Source of the DNA: Phycisphaeraceae bacterium
GTDB taxonomy: Bacteria; Planctomycetota; Phycisphaerae; Phycisphaerales; Zrk34
DNA: 64,000 nucleotides
Assembly (NCBI GenBank): GCA_028282805.1
Contig: JANQHD010000023.1
Location: 186,001 to 250,000, forward strand
Direction: 5' to 3'
In this document: positions 36,864 to 46,075 of the stretch, piece after piece
Position numbering within the stretch: position 1 is the first letter of the stretch
Layout: each line of letters begins with the position of its first letter
Made by a program: the position numbers and the translations under genes
The notes under the pieces: generated by a model
What the model was told of the DNA's origin: nothing
The model's database searches: none
What the model saw: the letters and a program-made list of their open reading frames with translations, nothing else

Positions 36864-38005
36864 AAACGCGCACCCTGTCGTTGTTGTTCGCCGCCCTGTT
36901 CGCCGCGCCCGCCCTGGCGATCGACGACGCCCACAAAGCCAAGGCCCAGGCCGCGATCGACAACGGCCTGAAATACCTCCGCTCCACCCAGGCCGCCGAC
37001 GGCTCGTGGACCGCCAAGCCCGGCCCGGCCGTCACCGCCATGATCGCCACCGCCATGTTGCGCAACGGCGCCACCGCCGACGACCCGCACGTCGCCAAGG
37101 CCTTCGCCTTCATCAAGACCAAGCAGAAACCCGACGGCGGGTTCTACGACTCGTTCCTGCTGAACTACAACACCGCCCTCACCCTCGTCATGCTCAGCGA
37201 GATGGGCGACGACGAAGAAATCAAAACCATGATCGCCGGCGCACAGAAGTGCCTGACCGAAAACCAGTACCGCCGGCAGGTCGACCCCCACGGCAAGAAG
37301 ATCGGCAAGGAACACGCCTACTACGGCGGCGCCGGCTACGGCAAGCACGGCCGACCCGACATGTCCAACACCGCACTCATGCTCACCGCCCTGCACGACT
37401 CGGGCCTCGACAAGTCCGACCCCGCCTACGCCGCCGCCATGACCTTCCTCCAGCGCTGCCAAGGCTCCGAGGAAAACAAGATGCTCGGCAACAAAATCGC
37501 CCAGGACGGCGGCTTCATCTACGCCACCTCCATCAACAAGGACCATATCGGCACGCCCCAGTCCATGGCCAGCCCCGATGAAAAAGAACGCGCCCTCGCC
37601 GGCCACCCCATGAAATCCCGCCTCCGCACGTACGGCTCAATGACCTACGCCGGGTTCATGGGCTACCTCTACGCCGACCTGCCCAAACACGACCCCCGCG
37701 TCCTCGCCGCCAGGCACTGGATCACCAAGAACTACACGCTCGACGAAAACCCCGGCGTCGGCATGCAGGGTTATTTCTACTACTTCCACCTGTTCGCCCG
37801 CGCCATGCACGCCAACGGCGAACCGCAGATCAAACTCGCCGACGGCACCAAACACGACTGGGCCAACGACCTGATCGACAAGCTCGCTGCCCTGCAAAAG
37901 CCCGACGGCTCATGGGTCAACGAAGCCAGCAACCGCTGGATGGAGGACGACCCGAACCTCGTCACCGCCTACGCCGTGCTCGCCCTGCAATACGCCATCA
38001 AGTAA
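36860..38005 (+). CDS. secreted prenyltransferase/squalene-oxidase repeat protein
   Basis: 381 residues: signal peptide (SLLFAALFAAPALA), then alpha/alpha-toroid repeats with QW-like units, KYLRSTQAADGSWTAKPGPA, FIKTKQKPDGGFYDS and ALQKPDGSWVNEASNRW. These are the repeat family found in terpene cyclases and prenyltransferases, but the DxDD motif of squalene-hopene cyclases is absent, and secretion also argues against a terpene cyclase. Planctomycetes encode many such proteins of unknown role. Start overlaps the rsmE stop (ATGA). Confidence 0.82.
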   Translation: MKTRTLSLLFAALFAAPALAIDDAHKAKAQAAIDNGLKYLRSTQAADGSWTAKPGPAVTAMIATAMLRNGATADDPHVAKAFAFIKTKQKPDGGFYDSFLLNYNTALTLVMLSEMGDDEEIKTMIAGAQKCLTENQYRRQVDPHGKKIGKEHAYYGGAGYGKHGRPDMSNTALMLTALHDSGLDKSDPAYAAAMTFLQRCQGSEENKMLGNKIAQDGGFIYATSINKDHIGTPQSMASPDEKERALAGHPMKSRLRTYGSMTYAGFMGYLYADLPKHDPRVLAARHWITKNYTLDENPGVGMQGYFYYFHLFARAMHANGEPQIKLADGTKHDWANDLIDKLAALQKPDGSWVNEASNRWMEDDPNLVTAYAVLALQYAIK

Positions 38006-38333
38006 CACGCGCCCCGCGCCCCCAAGCCCGGCTCTGAGCGGCGTCGCCGCGAAGACCGGGATATGTCTCGCGCACAACCCCGACGCACCCGCGCAAGCAC
38101 GCCCCGCCAACCCCGTTTGCGCCTTGAAAACGAGCTTCACCCACCCCCCGCGGCACCCCCGTGCGCAAAGCGACCCAGCAGCGCGCACCCCGCCGCGCAC
38201 ACAAGTGTCGCCGTGCGCGCGCCGCGACAAATAAACCATCGATGGCGCACCACAAACCCACGCGTCACGCCCATGCGCGCCGCACCGTGGTGCGCAGATC
38301 ACGAACAGCCCGCTATTACGCGTGGGTTTCACC

Positions 38334-38354
38334 AAGCCGCTTGCGGCTTAGCGC
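38334..38354. repeat. AAGCCGC hairpin element, copy 1
   Basis: Stem AAGCCGC / GCGGCTT with a two-base loop, followed by AGCGC. The same 21 bases, differing only in the loop, recur directly at the end of purU (55128). Confidence 0.75.
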
Positions 38355-38554
38355 TCGGCCAATGAATGGATGACCCCCCATCACGGTGCAGCAAAGGCAC
38401 AGACGCCATGGCGACCGACTTTGTTCAACAGGTAGCCCGCACGCAAACCATCGGCATCCGATCATCGCGCCCAACCAACCCAACCCCCAGTGACCCCCAC
38501 CACCCCCGCCCCTCACCACAGGCCCCACCGCCATCGTTTCCGCAGAAACACCCA

Positions 38555-38647
38555 TTCCTTACAATTGTAAGAAACGCATCGCATTGCCCTCTTGCGTCGC
38601 GGCCACGCGCTCGCACGGCTTTGCCGCACATCACCCCAGCGAGCCCG
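38555..38647. repeat. palindrome family B copy 1 with attached direct-repeat unit A
   Basis: Starts with the near-palindrome TTCCTTACAATTGTAAGAAA (38555-38574) and continues with a GC-rich stretch. All 93 bases recur at 38755-38846 with scattered substitutions and one deleted base. The unit contains GCCACGCGCTCGC words but no ORF common to both copies. Confidence 0.85.
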
Positions 38648-38754
38648 CCGCCTCACCCCAAGCTTATCGCCGGCCCCGCAAGCTCAGCCCCAATACCCCG
38701 CCGCCAAACCTGCGCCACATACCCAATCCCCCAACCGCTTCAACCAATAATCCA

Positions 38755-38846
38755 TTCCTTACAATTGTAAGAAACACATCGCGTTGCCCCCTTGCATCGC
38801 GACCACGCGCTCGCGCGGCGTTGCCGCCATCACCCCAGCGAGCCCG
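38755..38846. repeat. palindrome family B copy 2 with attached direct-repeat unit B
   Basis: Begins with the same 20-base palindrome (38755-38774) exactly 200 bases after copy 1, followed by the diverged copy of the GC-rich unit. Substitutions are spread evenly, suggesting an old duplication or independent insertions. Confidence 0.85.
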
Positions 38847-39050
38847 GCCGTCCCGGCCCGGGCACGAACACACCCCTTCGCGTGTACACCCCAAACGCCA
38901 AAGCCCACACGCCACACCCGCCCCAACTTCTGGCCCCGAGTCCAAGTCCCAATCTCTGAGCCCCGAGCCCCGGGTTCCTGGTCCCGAGCCTCGGGTACCA
39001 AATCCCGCATTCCGCGTCTAAACACCCTCGTTCACAAGCCAAATATCCAA

Positions 39051-39069
39051 TCCTTACAATTGTAAGAAA
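39051..39069. repeat. palindrome family B, copy 3
   Basis: TCCTTACAATTGTAAGAAA, without the GC-rich unit that follows copies 1 and 2. It lies 296 bases after copy 2. Confidence 0.85.
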
Positions 39070-39617
39070 CACCTTTGGCCTCTACCGTTGGCTGTTGGCG
39101 CGCGTTGGCGTGCGGGGGCATGTCGGTTCGCGGTAGCTATGACGCGAGGGGAGTTGCGAATTGCAGGGCACGGTTCGTGCACGCTCGATCGGTGAAACAG
39201 TCACACCGCACCCCACGATTCGATGCGCGGCGGAAGAGCGGTGGGTGCCACGGGGTTCAATACTTGTTTACGTGCGTTGTCGAGCGTTCTGGGGCGGGCA
39301 AGCCGAGTCCACGAGCCGTGACACGCTTGACCGGGTCTCCGGCGTTACTCCGAGAATATCGCCAACCGGGTGGAGTTGAAGCCGATTTTTTGGCGACGAG
39401 TTCGACATGCTCATTGACGCTTGCCCCGCGCTCGAAGAAGGCGGGGTTCCGGGGTTCACGCGACGGACGGGCGTCATCTTGCCATCGATAGCGCAAATCT
39501 TTGTATGTCGACGCACCACGAGAGCCCCGGTCAACATATCGTGAAGTTGAGTTTGCAAATGGGAGTTTGGCAGCCGGTGCTGGCCGGTTATTCGGGGTGG
39601 TCGACACACCCACGCCA

Positions 39618-40079
39618 TCAAGGTTCACTCGCACCGCGGCACGTGCCCGGCATGATTTGAAGCGCGATTCGTTCTTGCGCGTCCACCGATCCACCGCCGC
39701 ATCGAAGATGCGGCAACGTGTCAGACCCGGCGGTGTACACCAACGGCTCGTCGCCATGAAACCCAAAGCCCGTGCGGCTCACGGCCGCGTCGAACGACAC
39801 GTCGCCTTCGCCGGTCGCCCACCTCACGAGCACCTGGCGATCAATTTCGGTCGAACGATAAACCGCTAAGGGCTGGGGGTCGCCACCGAACACGACCGCC
39901 GCGCCGCCCGTGAAGAGAACGTGCCCGAGGCAGCCATCGACCTCGCATGCGCGGTCGTCATCGCTCACGCCCGCGGCGTTCGCATCGCATCGCAGCCGAG
40001 CCAGAGGTATATCGCCATCGACGTCACTGCGACCCGTGGGGTCGTCCGCTTCCGCACGCGAGCGCTCGATGGGCCCCCT
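39618..40079 (-). pseudogene. possible C-terminal remnant of a prepilin-like or secreted protein
   Basis: A frame open for 154 codons with coding-like third-position GC over its middle part: CLGHVLFTGGAAVVFGGDPQ, then VRWATGEGDVSFDAAVSRTG. No start codon with a ribosome-binding site and no N-terminal GFTLVELL motif is visible, and the 50-bp family A palindrome lies exactly at its upstream end. The HVLFTGG segment recalls the C-terminus of planctomycete prepilin-like proteins. It could be a decayed gene truncated at the palindrome, or chance. Confidence 0.25.
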
Positions 40080-40129
40080 GCGCCTCTGTTATTCTAATGT
40101 TCTTAAGAACATTAGAATAACAGAGGCGC
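40080..40129. repeat. palindrome family A, copy 3 (50-bp perfect palindrome)
   Basis: The core with half-site TTCTAATGTTCTT is extended by a matching GCGCCTCTGTTA on each side to make 50 bases that are exactly self-complementary. It begins 11 bases after the prepilin stop codon (minus strand), so its transcript could form a loop-free 25-bp stem. Confidence 0.92.
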
Positions 40130-40140
40130 GTTCGAGGTCG

Positions 40141-41106
40141 TCAAAAGACCTGCGTGCCGCCGTTACCGTCGCTATCGGTTGTGCCCGCGGCGATGTCGGC
40201 GCGGTCGGAGAACCAGCCGAAAATGCGGTCGCCGGTCGTGAAGCCGCCGTCCTGCTGCGGCACGACGACGTAGATGCGCAAGTCGCGCACCTTCTGGAAA
40301 TCCACCGAGCCGTCGAGGAAACCGGTGTTGCCCCCGACCGCGTCGGTGTCCTCCATGCGCACGTTGTCGCTGTGGTAACTCAGGCCGCTGCCGGCGTGCG
40401 AGTACGACGAGTGGTTGTCCGGCTTGTCGGTGCTCTGTTCGTTCAGGTCGGACGCGACCGCCAGCGTGCCGTCCTGCGACATCCGCTGCGGCGCGACCCA
40501 GCAGCCGCCGTTGTCGTCGCCCGTGACCGCCGCGTAGTTGAGGTTGCTGTTGGCCGGGTTGATCGACTTGCTGCCGCCGTACTGCTTCCACATCTGCCGG
40601 CCGCCCATGATGTAGTAACCCATGCGGGCGCGGTCGATCTGGTCGTACTCGTCTTCCGCCACGTCCTCCAGCGGGTTGCCGGCGGTGTCGGTGATCTTGA
40701 AGTTGGTCACGTCCTCGCGCCCCTTGCGGTTGGGGCAGTTGAACTGCTCCAGCTCCACGCCCGACTCGTGCAGCTCCTGGTAGAAGAAGCTGTTGATCCA
40801 CGACAGGTGATCGTTCATCGCGTCCGATCGGCGGATCGAGTTGAGCACGCCCTGGTCCCGGTTGATCGTGCGGACCGACGGGTAGAACACGCCGTTGTTC
40901 TCGTCGGCGATCATGAATTGCGTCTGGCCCAGGCTGCGCAGGTTCCCACCGCACACGGCCCGCGCCGCCAGTTCCTTGGCCTTGCTGATCGCCGGCAACA
41001 GGATCGCCAACAACAGCGCGATGATCGCGATCACCACCAGCAACTCGACCAGCGTGAACCCCCGGCGGGGCGCGATGTTTGTCAACTTCGAATCGGGCAG
41101 ACTCAT
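40141..41106 (-). CDS. prepilin-type N-terminal cleavage/methylation protein
   Basis: 321 residues. The class III signal [19 protein letters not shown] (about residues 13-31) is cleaved after Gly and the Phe N-methylated by a prepilin peptidase. The hydrophobic helix is followed by [19 protein letters not shown] and a globular domain ending near [20 protein letters not shown] and [11 protein letters not shown], the family's usual end. Such proteins are very abundant in planctomycetes; pilus or pseudopilus roles are assumed, not shown. AAAGGAG precedes the ATG. A 50-bp palindrome follows the gene. Confidence 0.9.
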   Translation of the reverse strand: MSLPDSKLTNIAPRRGFTLVELLVVIAIIALLLAILLPAISKAKELAARAVCGGNLRSLGQTQFMIADENNGVFYPSVRTINRDQGVLNSIRRSDAMNDHLSWINSFFYQELHESGVELEQFNCPNRKGREDVTNFKITDTAGNPLEDVAEDEYDQIDRARMGYYIMGGRQMWKQYGGSKSINPANSNLNYAAVTGDDNGGCWVAPQRMSQDGTLAVASDLNEQSTDKPDNHSSYSHAGSGLSYHSDNVRMEDTDAVGGNTGFLDGSVDFQKVRDLRIYVVVPQQDGGFTTGDRIFGWFSDRADIAAGTTDSDGNGGTQVF

Positions 41107-41664
41107 GGCTTCGCTCCTTTGGCCCGCCGAGCGCAGGCCGATCGTGTGCGCGCACCGTGGTTCGGGCGCGGGGTGTCTGTGACCTGTGAGCTGCCCGTGA
41201 TGTCGCCGGAAGGATCGCGAGCACGCCGGGTGATGGGTGTCGCGCTCCGCGGTGTTACAACGCCGCAAGCCCGCCAACGAATGCGGTGTGTTTGTGATTT
41301 TTATCAGCTTCACTTGCGCCCCCAAATCACACGGCGCGTGTTAGGGGCACATCACGGAGCGCCGGCGACCCACCGCGAAAACCGATCGCGGCTCGACCGC
41401 GCCGCCTACCGGTCACGCATACACACCCGCACGCTCGCCAACCCCTGTGCCATCGGTCGCATACCCGACCGCACCCGTTATGGTCCCACCCCATGAAGGC
41501 GGTGTGTTTCATTCCTTACAATTGTAAGGAATGAGTTTTTAGCCGATGAATGGGGTTTTGGCCTTGGTCGGGGTCGGGTGTGGGGTGTGGGGTGGTGTTT
41601 GTGAGCGGGCGAGGGGTGGCGGATCGGGTTTGGCGGGGTGGGGCAGCCGGGCTTGCGCTGCGCT
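41107..41664. other. intergenic region with palindrome family B copy 4
   Basis: 558 bases between the prepilin start and the esterase stop, both on the minus strand. It must carry the prepilin promoter; an AT-rich tract with GATAAAAATCACAAAC on the minus strand at about 41290-41310 is a candidate location. The palindrome at 41511-41532 is the only repeat seen. No gene. Confidence 0.5.
41511..41532. repeat. palindrome family B, copy 4 (perfect)
   Basis: 22-bp perfect palindrome, half-site ATTCCTTACAA. It is the most symmetric member of the family and lies about 130 bases beyond the esterase stop codon. Confidence 0.88.
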
Positions 41665-43065
41665 TCAGTCTGGCTTGGGCTGGCGCTTGATCAGCAGAAA
41701 ACCGAGCGCAAGCAGCATGATGCCGCTCGGCTCTGGCACGGCGGGGGCGAAGACGCCGGTGTTGTTGAAGCCGAAGTGGGTGCCCAGTGTGTTCAAGTCG
41801 ACCAGCGTCACGACGCCGTCGCCGTTGAAGTCGCCGCCGCCCCAGCCCGCGGGTTGGCCGAAGTTCGCGCCCAACAAGTTCAGGTCGATCAGGCTCACCA
41901 GCTTGTCGAGGTTGGTGTCGCCGAGTTCGGTGTCGATCGTTTCGCGGATCATTTCGGTCAGGTCGGAGTCGGCCTCGCCGGTGCGGCCGACGATGACGCC
42001 GTCGGCGATGAAGTCGTAGCGGGCGCTGACCGGCGGCGCGCTCTGGCCGTGCGCGGCGATGAGCAGGTCGACATCGGCGGGGTCGACGTCGCCGTCTTCG
42101 TCGAGGTCGCCGGGCGCGGCGTTCGACGGCAGCGCGCCGAGGTCGACGAGCCAGTCGTCGAGCGCCTGCGTGGTCTGTTCGAGGTAAGGGGAATTGTTGA
42201 AGAACGCGTGGGCTGCGCCTTCGTAAGCGATGAGATCGACGGTGTTGCCCAGCGCCTGCGAGGCGGCCTGGAACTCGGCGGCGCGGGCGAAGGGGACGGT
42301 GGTGTCGGCGGTGCCGTGCTGGATGAGCACGGGGGGCATGCCGGCTTCGAGCTGGTGGTGGGGGGAGATCGTCAGCGGGTCGAAGCTCGAGCCGTAGTGA
42401 TTGCGCAGGGCGTTGTAGCCGAAGCCGTTGGACGCGGTGGAGATCACGGGGTTGAACAGCGCCACGCCGCTGACGTCGAGGCTGCTCGGCGTGCCCAGTT
42501 GTGACATGGCGGCGAGGTGCCCGCCGGCCGAACCGCCTGCGATGTACAGTTCGTTCGGGTCGACGCCGAGCTCGACGGCGTTGTCGCGCACCCACTGGAG
42601 GGCGAGGTTGGTGTCGGCCATGGCCTCGACGGCGTACTGGCCCGGGTCGCCGGCCGACAACACACCGGGGTTGATGCGCAGGCCGTAGCCGATGGAGAAA
42701 GCGACCATGCCGCGCTGGGCGAGGTGGATCGACTGCGGCTCGAAGGCGTTGGGTTGGCCGTTCACCCAGCCGCCGCCGTGCACGAAGATCATCGCGGGCA
42801 GTCGCTCGGACAGGTCGCGCCCGGCGGTGTCGTAGCGGTAGAGCTGGTTCCACAGGTCGGGGCGTTTGCTGTTGAAGTTTGAGGTGTTGAAGTTGGCTTC
42901 GGCGTAGAGCTGGTACGCGTCGGGCGTGGTGAACGCGGTGGTGCCGCGCTCGACGTTGTTGCCGAGGTCCTGGATGTCGGTGAAGGCGATCTGCCCGGCC
43001 GCGGGGTTGGCGACGGCGAGGCAGAGCAGGGCGATCGTGACGTAAGGGCCAACGCGCATACCCAA
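41665..43065 (-). CDS. secreted alpha/beta-hydrolase esterase with dockerin-like repeats and PEP-CTERM
   Basis: 466 residues: signal peptide (IALLCLAVANPAAG), then an esterase domain of the hormone-sensitive-lipase type with the oxyanion motif FVHGGGWVNG and nucleophile elbow IAGGSAGGH. The catalytic Asp and His are probably in IQHGTADTTVPF and YEGAAHAFF. Three calcium-loop segments follow, like dockerin type I: DLDEDGDVDPADVDLL, NLDKLVSLIDLNLLG and DFNGDGVVTLVDLNTLG. The end VPEPSGIMLLALGFLLIKR is a PEP-CTERM sorting signal. The enzyme is probably surface-held and acts on esters in polysaccharides or lipids (inference). Confidence 0.9.
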   Translation of the reverse strand: MGMRVGPYVTIALLCLAVANPAAGQIAFTDIQDLGNNVERGTTAFTTPDAYQLYAEANFNTSNFNSKRPDLWNQLYRYDTAGRDLSERLPAMIFVHGGGWVNGQPNAFEPQSIHLAQRGMVAFSIGYGLRINPGVLSAGDPGQYAVEAMADTNLALQWVRDNAVELGVDPNELYIAGGSAGGHLAAMSQLGTPSSLDVSGVALFNPVISTASNGFGYNALRNHYGSSFDPLTISPHHQLEAGMPPVLIQHGTADTTVPFARAAEFQAASQALGNTVDLIAYEGAAHAFFNNSPYLEQTTQALDDWLVDLGALPSNAAPGDLDEDGDVDPADVDLLIAAHGQSAPPVSARYDFIADGVIVGRTGEADSDLTEMIRETIDTELGDTNLDKLVSLIDLNLLGANFGQPAGWGGGDFNGDGVVTLVDLNTLGTHFGFNNTGVFAPAVPEPSGIMLLALGFLLIKRQPKPD

Positions 43066-43135
43066 TCATGTCGCGCCGATGGCGGAAGGGCAAAGCCCAA
43101 ATGGCAAAGTGCAAAACGTTTGCGCGGCGGGCGTG

Positions 43136-44377
43136 TTAGAACGTCCAGTCCCACCGCGGCGTGGGCACGGCGGCGAACGCGCGGTCGAGGTCGCGCAGCA
43201 AACCCTCGTCGGCTCGCAGGCCGTCGGTGATCGCCAGCGCCGTCGCGTCGCACACACCCAGCCACAGGCGGGTGAAGGTGTTGACCGTGGTCGCGAGCTT
43301 GGGCAGTTTCAGGTCGTGGCCAAGTTCAGCGTTCGAGGTTTGACCGAGCGACACGACGTAGTCGCCCCCGACGCCTTGCCATGCGTTGTCGCCGTCGAGG
43401 TATTGGCCGATCGGGTCGGTCAGTTGCAGGTTGAAGCGCACAGCATCGCCCGGCAGGCGCGTGCGCGACAGGCAACCGGGCACGTCGAGCATGCGCCACT
43501 GCGACCAGGCGCCGGCGGTGATGCCCTTCTTCCACTTGCCCTCGCCGTGCGACGGCTCGCTGCGGCGGTGGGGCTGGTCGAGCAAGGCCTGTACCTGCAC
43601 GCCGGGCGGCTCGGTCATGGTGACCATGTGCACTTGGTCTTCGAACGACTTGATGACGCCGAGCAGTTCGAGCAACTGGTCACGGGTCGACCAGACAAGG
43701 TGTTGAACGCGGTCGGGTCCCACCTCGCTGTCGGCGGGCTTGAGGTAAAGGTAGTGCGTGAGCGTGCCGGACTCGTCGCGGAAGCCGAGGCCGTACGCCG
43801 ACTTCTTTTCCATGGCGTAAACCTCGATCATGCCGGGGTTGTCGAAGGTGACGTAGCCGTGCTGCTTGGCGCGGGCAGCGCGGCAACGGTGCAGTTCCTC
43901 GAAGTCGTCGAGGCCGAGCCGCACGGGCGGGCGATTGGGTGTGGGCACGCGCAGCGCCCGGGGGTCGAAGCGGACCTCGTGATCGTACGCGCCGGTGCCG
44001 AAGCCGAGGCGGTCGTAGTACCCCTGGTCGAAGATGCCCAGCGCGGCGACGAGCTTGCCGGCCTGCGCTTCGTGTGCGACCGCGTGTGCGGTGACGCGTG
44101 AGGCGAGGCGCTGCTTGCGCGCCACCCGGCTGACGGTGACGGCGGTGATCCCCGCCAGCGGTAGCGGCTCGTCGAGGTGCTGCAAGGTCGCATCGGCGGC
44201 CTGCACCATGCACTCGGTGTCGCCGTTGAGCCGGCCCACCCAGCTGCGCTGGAAGGCGGCCCAGCGGTCGAGCAGCTTGGCGTCGCGCTCGCTGGACGCG
44301 TCGGCCCAGCCGCACTCGTGCCAGATACGCAGGGCGGCGGTCTTGTCGCGGTCGTGGTTGTAGGGTTCGATGCTCAC
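43136..44377 (-). CDS. Eis-like GNAT N-acetyltransferase
   Basis: 413 residues, GTG start with GGAG upstream. The N-terminal half reads like Eis: LPLAGITAVTVSRVARKQRL is the acetyl-CoA loop region, and FDQGYYDRLGFGTGAYDHEV resembles the IYGRFGYG signature. The C-terminal part (LARTRLP, FTRLWLGVCDATALAIT) is compatible with the sterol-carrier-like domain of Eis proteins. Eis enzymes acetylate amines on antibiotics or peptides; the substrate here is unknown. Divergent from gcvT. Confidence 0.75.
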   Translation of the reverse strand: MSIEPYNHDRDKTAALRIWHECGWADASSERDAKLLDRWAAFQRSWVGRLNGDTECMVQAADATLQHLDEPLPLAGITAVTVSRVARKQRLASRVTAHAVAHEAQAGKLVAALGIFDQGYYDRLGFGTGAYDHEVRFDPRALRVPTPNRPPVRLGLDDFEELHRCRAARAKQHGYVTFDNPGMIEVYAMEKKSAYGLGFRDESGTLTHYLYLKPADSEVGPDRVQHLVWSTRDQLLELLGVIKSFEDQVHMVTMTEPPGVQVQALLDQPHRRSEPSHGEGKWKKGITAGAWSQWRMLDVPGCLSRTRLPGDAVRFNLQLTDPIGQYLDGDNAWQGVGGDYVVSLGQTSNAELGHDLKLPKLATTVNTFTRLWLGVCDATALAITDGLRADEGLLRDLDRAFAAVPTPRWDWTF

Positions 44378-44446
44378 TGGGCGTCTCCGGTCGGGCTGAT
44401 TGGACGGCCGGCCTTGGGGTACTATGATGCCGTCGCTTCGCTTGTG

Positions 44447-45577
44447 ATGAAAGGGATGACGTTGAAACGCACGCCATTTTTCAAGCACGCCGCCGACCGC
44501 AACGGGAAGTTTGTCGATTTCGCGGGGTGGGAGATGCCGATCCACTTCGGCTCGATCATCGACGAGCACAAGGCCGTGCGCGAGCACATGGGCATCTTCG
44601 ACGTCTCGCACATGGGCCGGATCCACTTCAAGGGCCGCCACGCCCGGCGGCTGCTCGAACGCGTGTGCACCCGGCGGGTGAGCGACATGAAAGAAAAGAC
44701 CTGCCGGTACTCGCTGGTGTGCAACGAAACCGGCGGCGTGCTCGACGACGTGCTGGTCTACCGGTTCGCCGACCACTGGCTGATGGTGTGCAACGCGTCC
44801 AACCGCGAGAAGCTGCTGGCGCACTTCGAGGCGGTCAAGGGCGAACTCGTCGTGAAGATCAACGACGAGACCGAGAAGACCGCCATGGTCGCGATCCAGG
44901 GGCCCGGGGCCATGGACTACATCACCAACTTCTCGAAAGAGATCCCGCAGCTCAAGCGGTACGCGTTCACCATCAAGAACCTGCTCATTTTGAAGCTTGT
45001 CGTGTCGCGCACCGGTTACACCGGCGAGGACGGCATCGAGATCATCCTGCCGGCCAACGTCGTCGACATGGCGCTGAAGCTGCTGGTGAAGAAAGACGAG
45101 AAGGGCGAGGACATGGTGCCGCCCATCGGCCTGGGCGCGCGCGACACGCTCCGCCTCGAAGCGGGCATGCCGCTCTACGGCCACGAGCTGACCGAAACCA
45201 CCGACCCGATCAGCGCCGGCCTCGGCTGGGCGGTGTCGCTGGACAAGGACGAAGACGACCAGTTCGGCGACCCCGAACCGTTCATCGGCCTCGACGCGCT
45301 GAAGAAGATCAAATCGCAAGGCCCGGCGAAAAAACTGGTCGGCCTGAAACTCGACGGCCAGCGCACGCCGCGCCAGGACATGCCCGTGCTCGCCAACGGC
45401 GCGCCGGTCGGCGCCGTAACCAGCGGCTGCCTGTCGCCTACGCTCGGCTGCCCCATCGCCATGGCCTACGTCGATGTGGCGCACGCCGAGGTCGGCACGA
45501 CGCTCACCGTCGACTTCGCCGGCAAACCCGCCGACGCCGAGGTGGTGGCGCTGCCGTTCTACAAGCGGTCAACGTGA
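44447..45577 (+). CDS. gcvT: aminomethyltransferase (glycine cleavage T protein)
   Basis: 376 residues. Takes the aminomethyl group from lipoyl-H protein to tetrahydrofolate, releasing ammonia. Typical blocks are VDFAGWEMPIHFGSIIDEHK, MGIFDVSHMGRI, the folate-site SRTGYTGEDGIEI and GARDTLRLEAGMPLYGHEL. Three close start choices exist (ATG 44447, ATG 44456, TTG 44462), with AAAGGG best spaced for the last. No gcvH or gcvP adjoins it and no glycine riboswitch is recognised upstream. Confidence 0.92.
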   Translation: MKGMTLKRTPFFKHAADRNGKFVDFAGWEMPIHFGSIIDEHKAVREHMGIFDVSHMGRIHFKGRHARRLLERVCTRRVSDMKEKTCRYSLVCNETGGVLDDVLVYRFADHWLMVCNASNREKLLAHFEAVKGELVVKINDETEKTAMVAIQGPGAMDYITNFSKEIPQLKRYAFTIKNLLILKLVVSRTGYTGEDGIEIILPANVVDMALKLLVKKDEKGEDMVPPIGLGARDTLRLEAGMPLYGHELTETTDPISAGLGWAVSLDKDEDDQFGDPEPFIGLDALKKIKSQGPAKKLVGLKLDGQRTPRQDMPVLANGAPVGAVTSGCLSPTLGCPIAMAYVDVAHAEVGTTLTVDFAGKPADAEVVALPFYKRST

Positions 45578-45641
45578 GTCGGCGGTCAGCAGGCCAACTC
45601 GCTGACGCATGAACCGGGCTCGCGTAACTTGAGGCAATCTG

Positions 45642-45986
45642 ATGAAGGAAGTCACCGACAGAATCGCATCTGCCGTATCAAACAGTGGTCTCGAGCCGTT
45701 TCTTATGCATGGTTTCGCACGGTGCGCACTAGAAACCGATTACAAAACCATCATCGAGCTTAACGAGGTACTACCCAAGATTATTCCTGATTGGAATATT
45801 GACGATTGGGCTGTTGGTCATGATGGTGCGGGGAACTACTTCGTCGTTTCAAGAAGCGGTCGTTACGCGGGTGTTCGTCTCTGGGATCACGAGGTGTGCG
45901 AACTTTGCGAGGAGTTCGCAAGCGTTGATGATTTTATAGAAGAGTGCCTCGCGATAGAGCGAGATAACCAACAATCCGTTGAATAG
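45642..45986 (+). CDS. low-GC SUKH-like small protein
   Basis: 114 residues with base composition clearly AT-richer than its neighbours. The pattern WAVGHDGAGNYFVVSRSG followed by VRLWDHEVCELCEE and FIEECL resembles the SMI1/KNR4 (SUKH) family, often immunity proteins to toxins. No toxin gene adjoins it, so an orphan immunity or defence cargo is the likeliest reading. The ORF is followed after 14 bases by the GTAGGGTRCGTCGA repeat. Confidence 0.55.
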   Translation: MKEVTDRIASAVSNSGLEPFLMHGFARCALETDYKTIIELNEVLPKIIPDWNIDDWAVGHDGAGNYFVVSRSGRYAGVRLWDHEVCELCEEFASVDDFIEECLAIERDNQQSVE

Positions 45987-46000
45987 GGTGGTTGAAAGCA

Positions 46001-46034
46001 GGTAGGGTACGTCGAACCTGCGAGACGCACCACC
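46001..46034. repeat. GTAGGGTRCGTCGA repeat, copy 1
   Basis: 34 bases starting GGTAGGGTACGTCGAAC and ending GAGACGCACCACC, itself an imperfect inverted repeat. It directly follows the low-GC SUKH-like gene. The second copy follows another low-GC gene at 55741. Confidence 0.8.
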
Positions 46035-46075
46035 TCCGGCCACGTCGCCCGCGCTCGATGGCGTGCGTGGTGGGG

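Larger units (their letters stand above)
38006..40140. other. 2.1-kb gene-poor region rich in repeats
   Basis: No convincing intact gene in 2,135 bases, very unusual in this compact window. It holds three copies of the TTACAATTGTAA palindrome, a 92-93-base direct repeat, the AAGCCGC hairpin element at 38334, a possible gene remnant (39618-40079) and the 50-bp family A palindrome. Between these, open frames in all six frames are Pro/Arg-rich and lack ribosome-binding sites, as expected for chance frames in GC-rich DNA. Confidence 0.6.

Noticed and set aside
38555-39069. CRISPR array from regularly spaced repeats
   Set aside because: Only three copies with spacings of 200 and 296 bases, palindromic core, and no cas genes nearby.
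39257-39766. 169-codon minus-strand frame in the gene desert
   Set aside because: Overlaps another possible frame, lacks ribosome-binding site and family features; kept only the separate remnant frame at low confidence.
44378-44446. Glycine riboswitch before gcvT
   Set aside because: The 69-base gap to the divergent gene is too short for the tandem aptamer and shows none of its conserved core.
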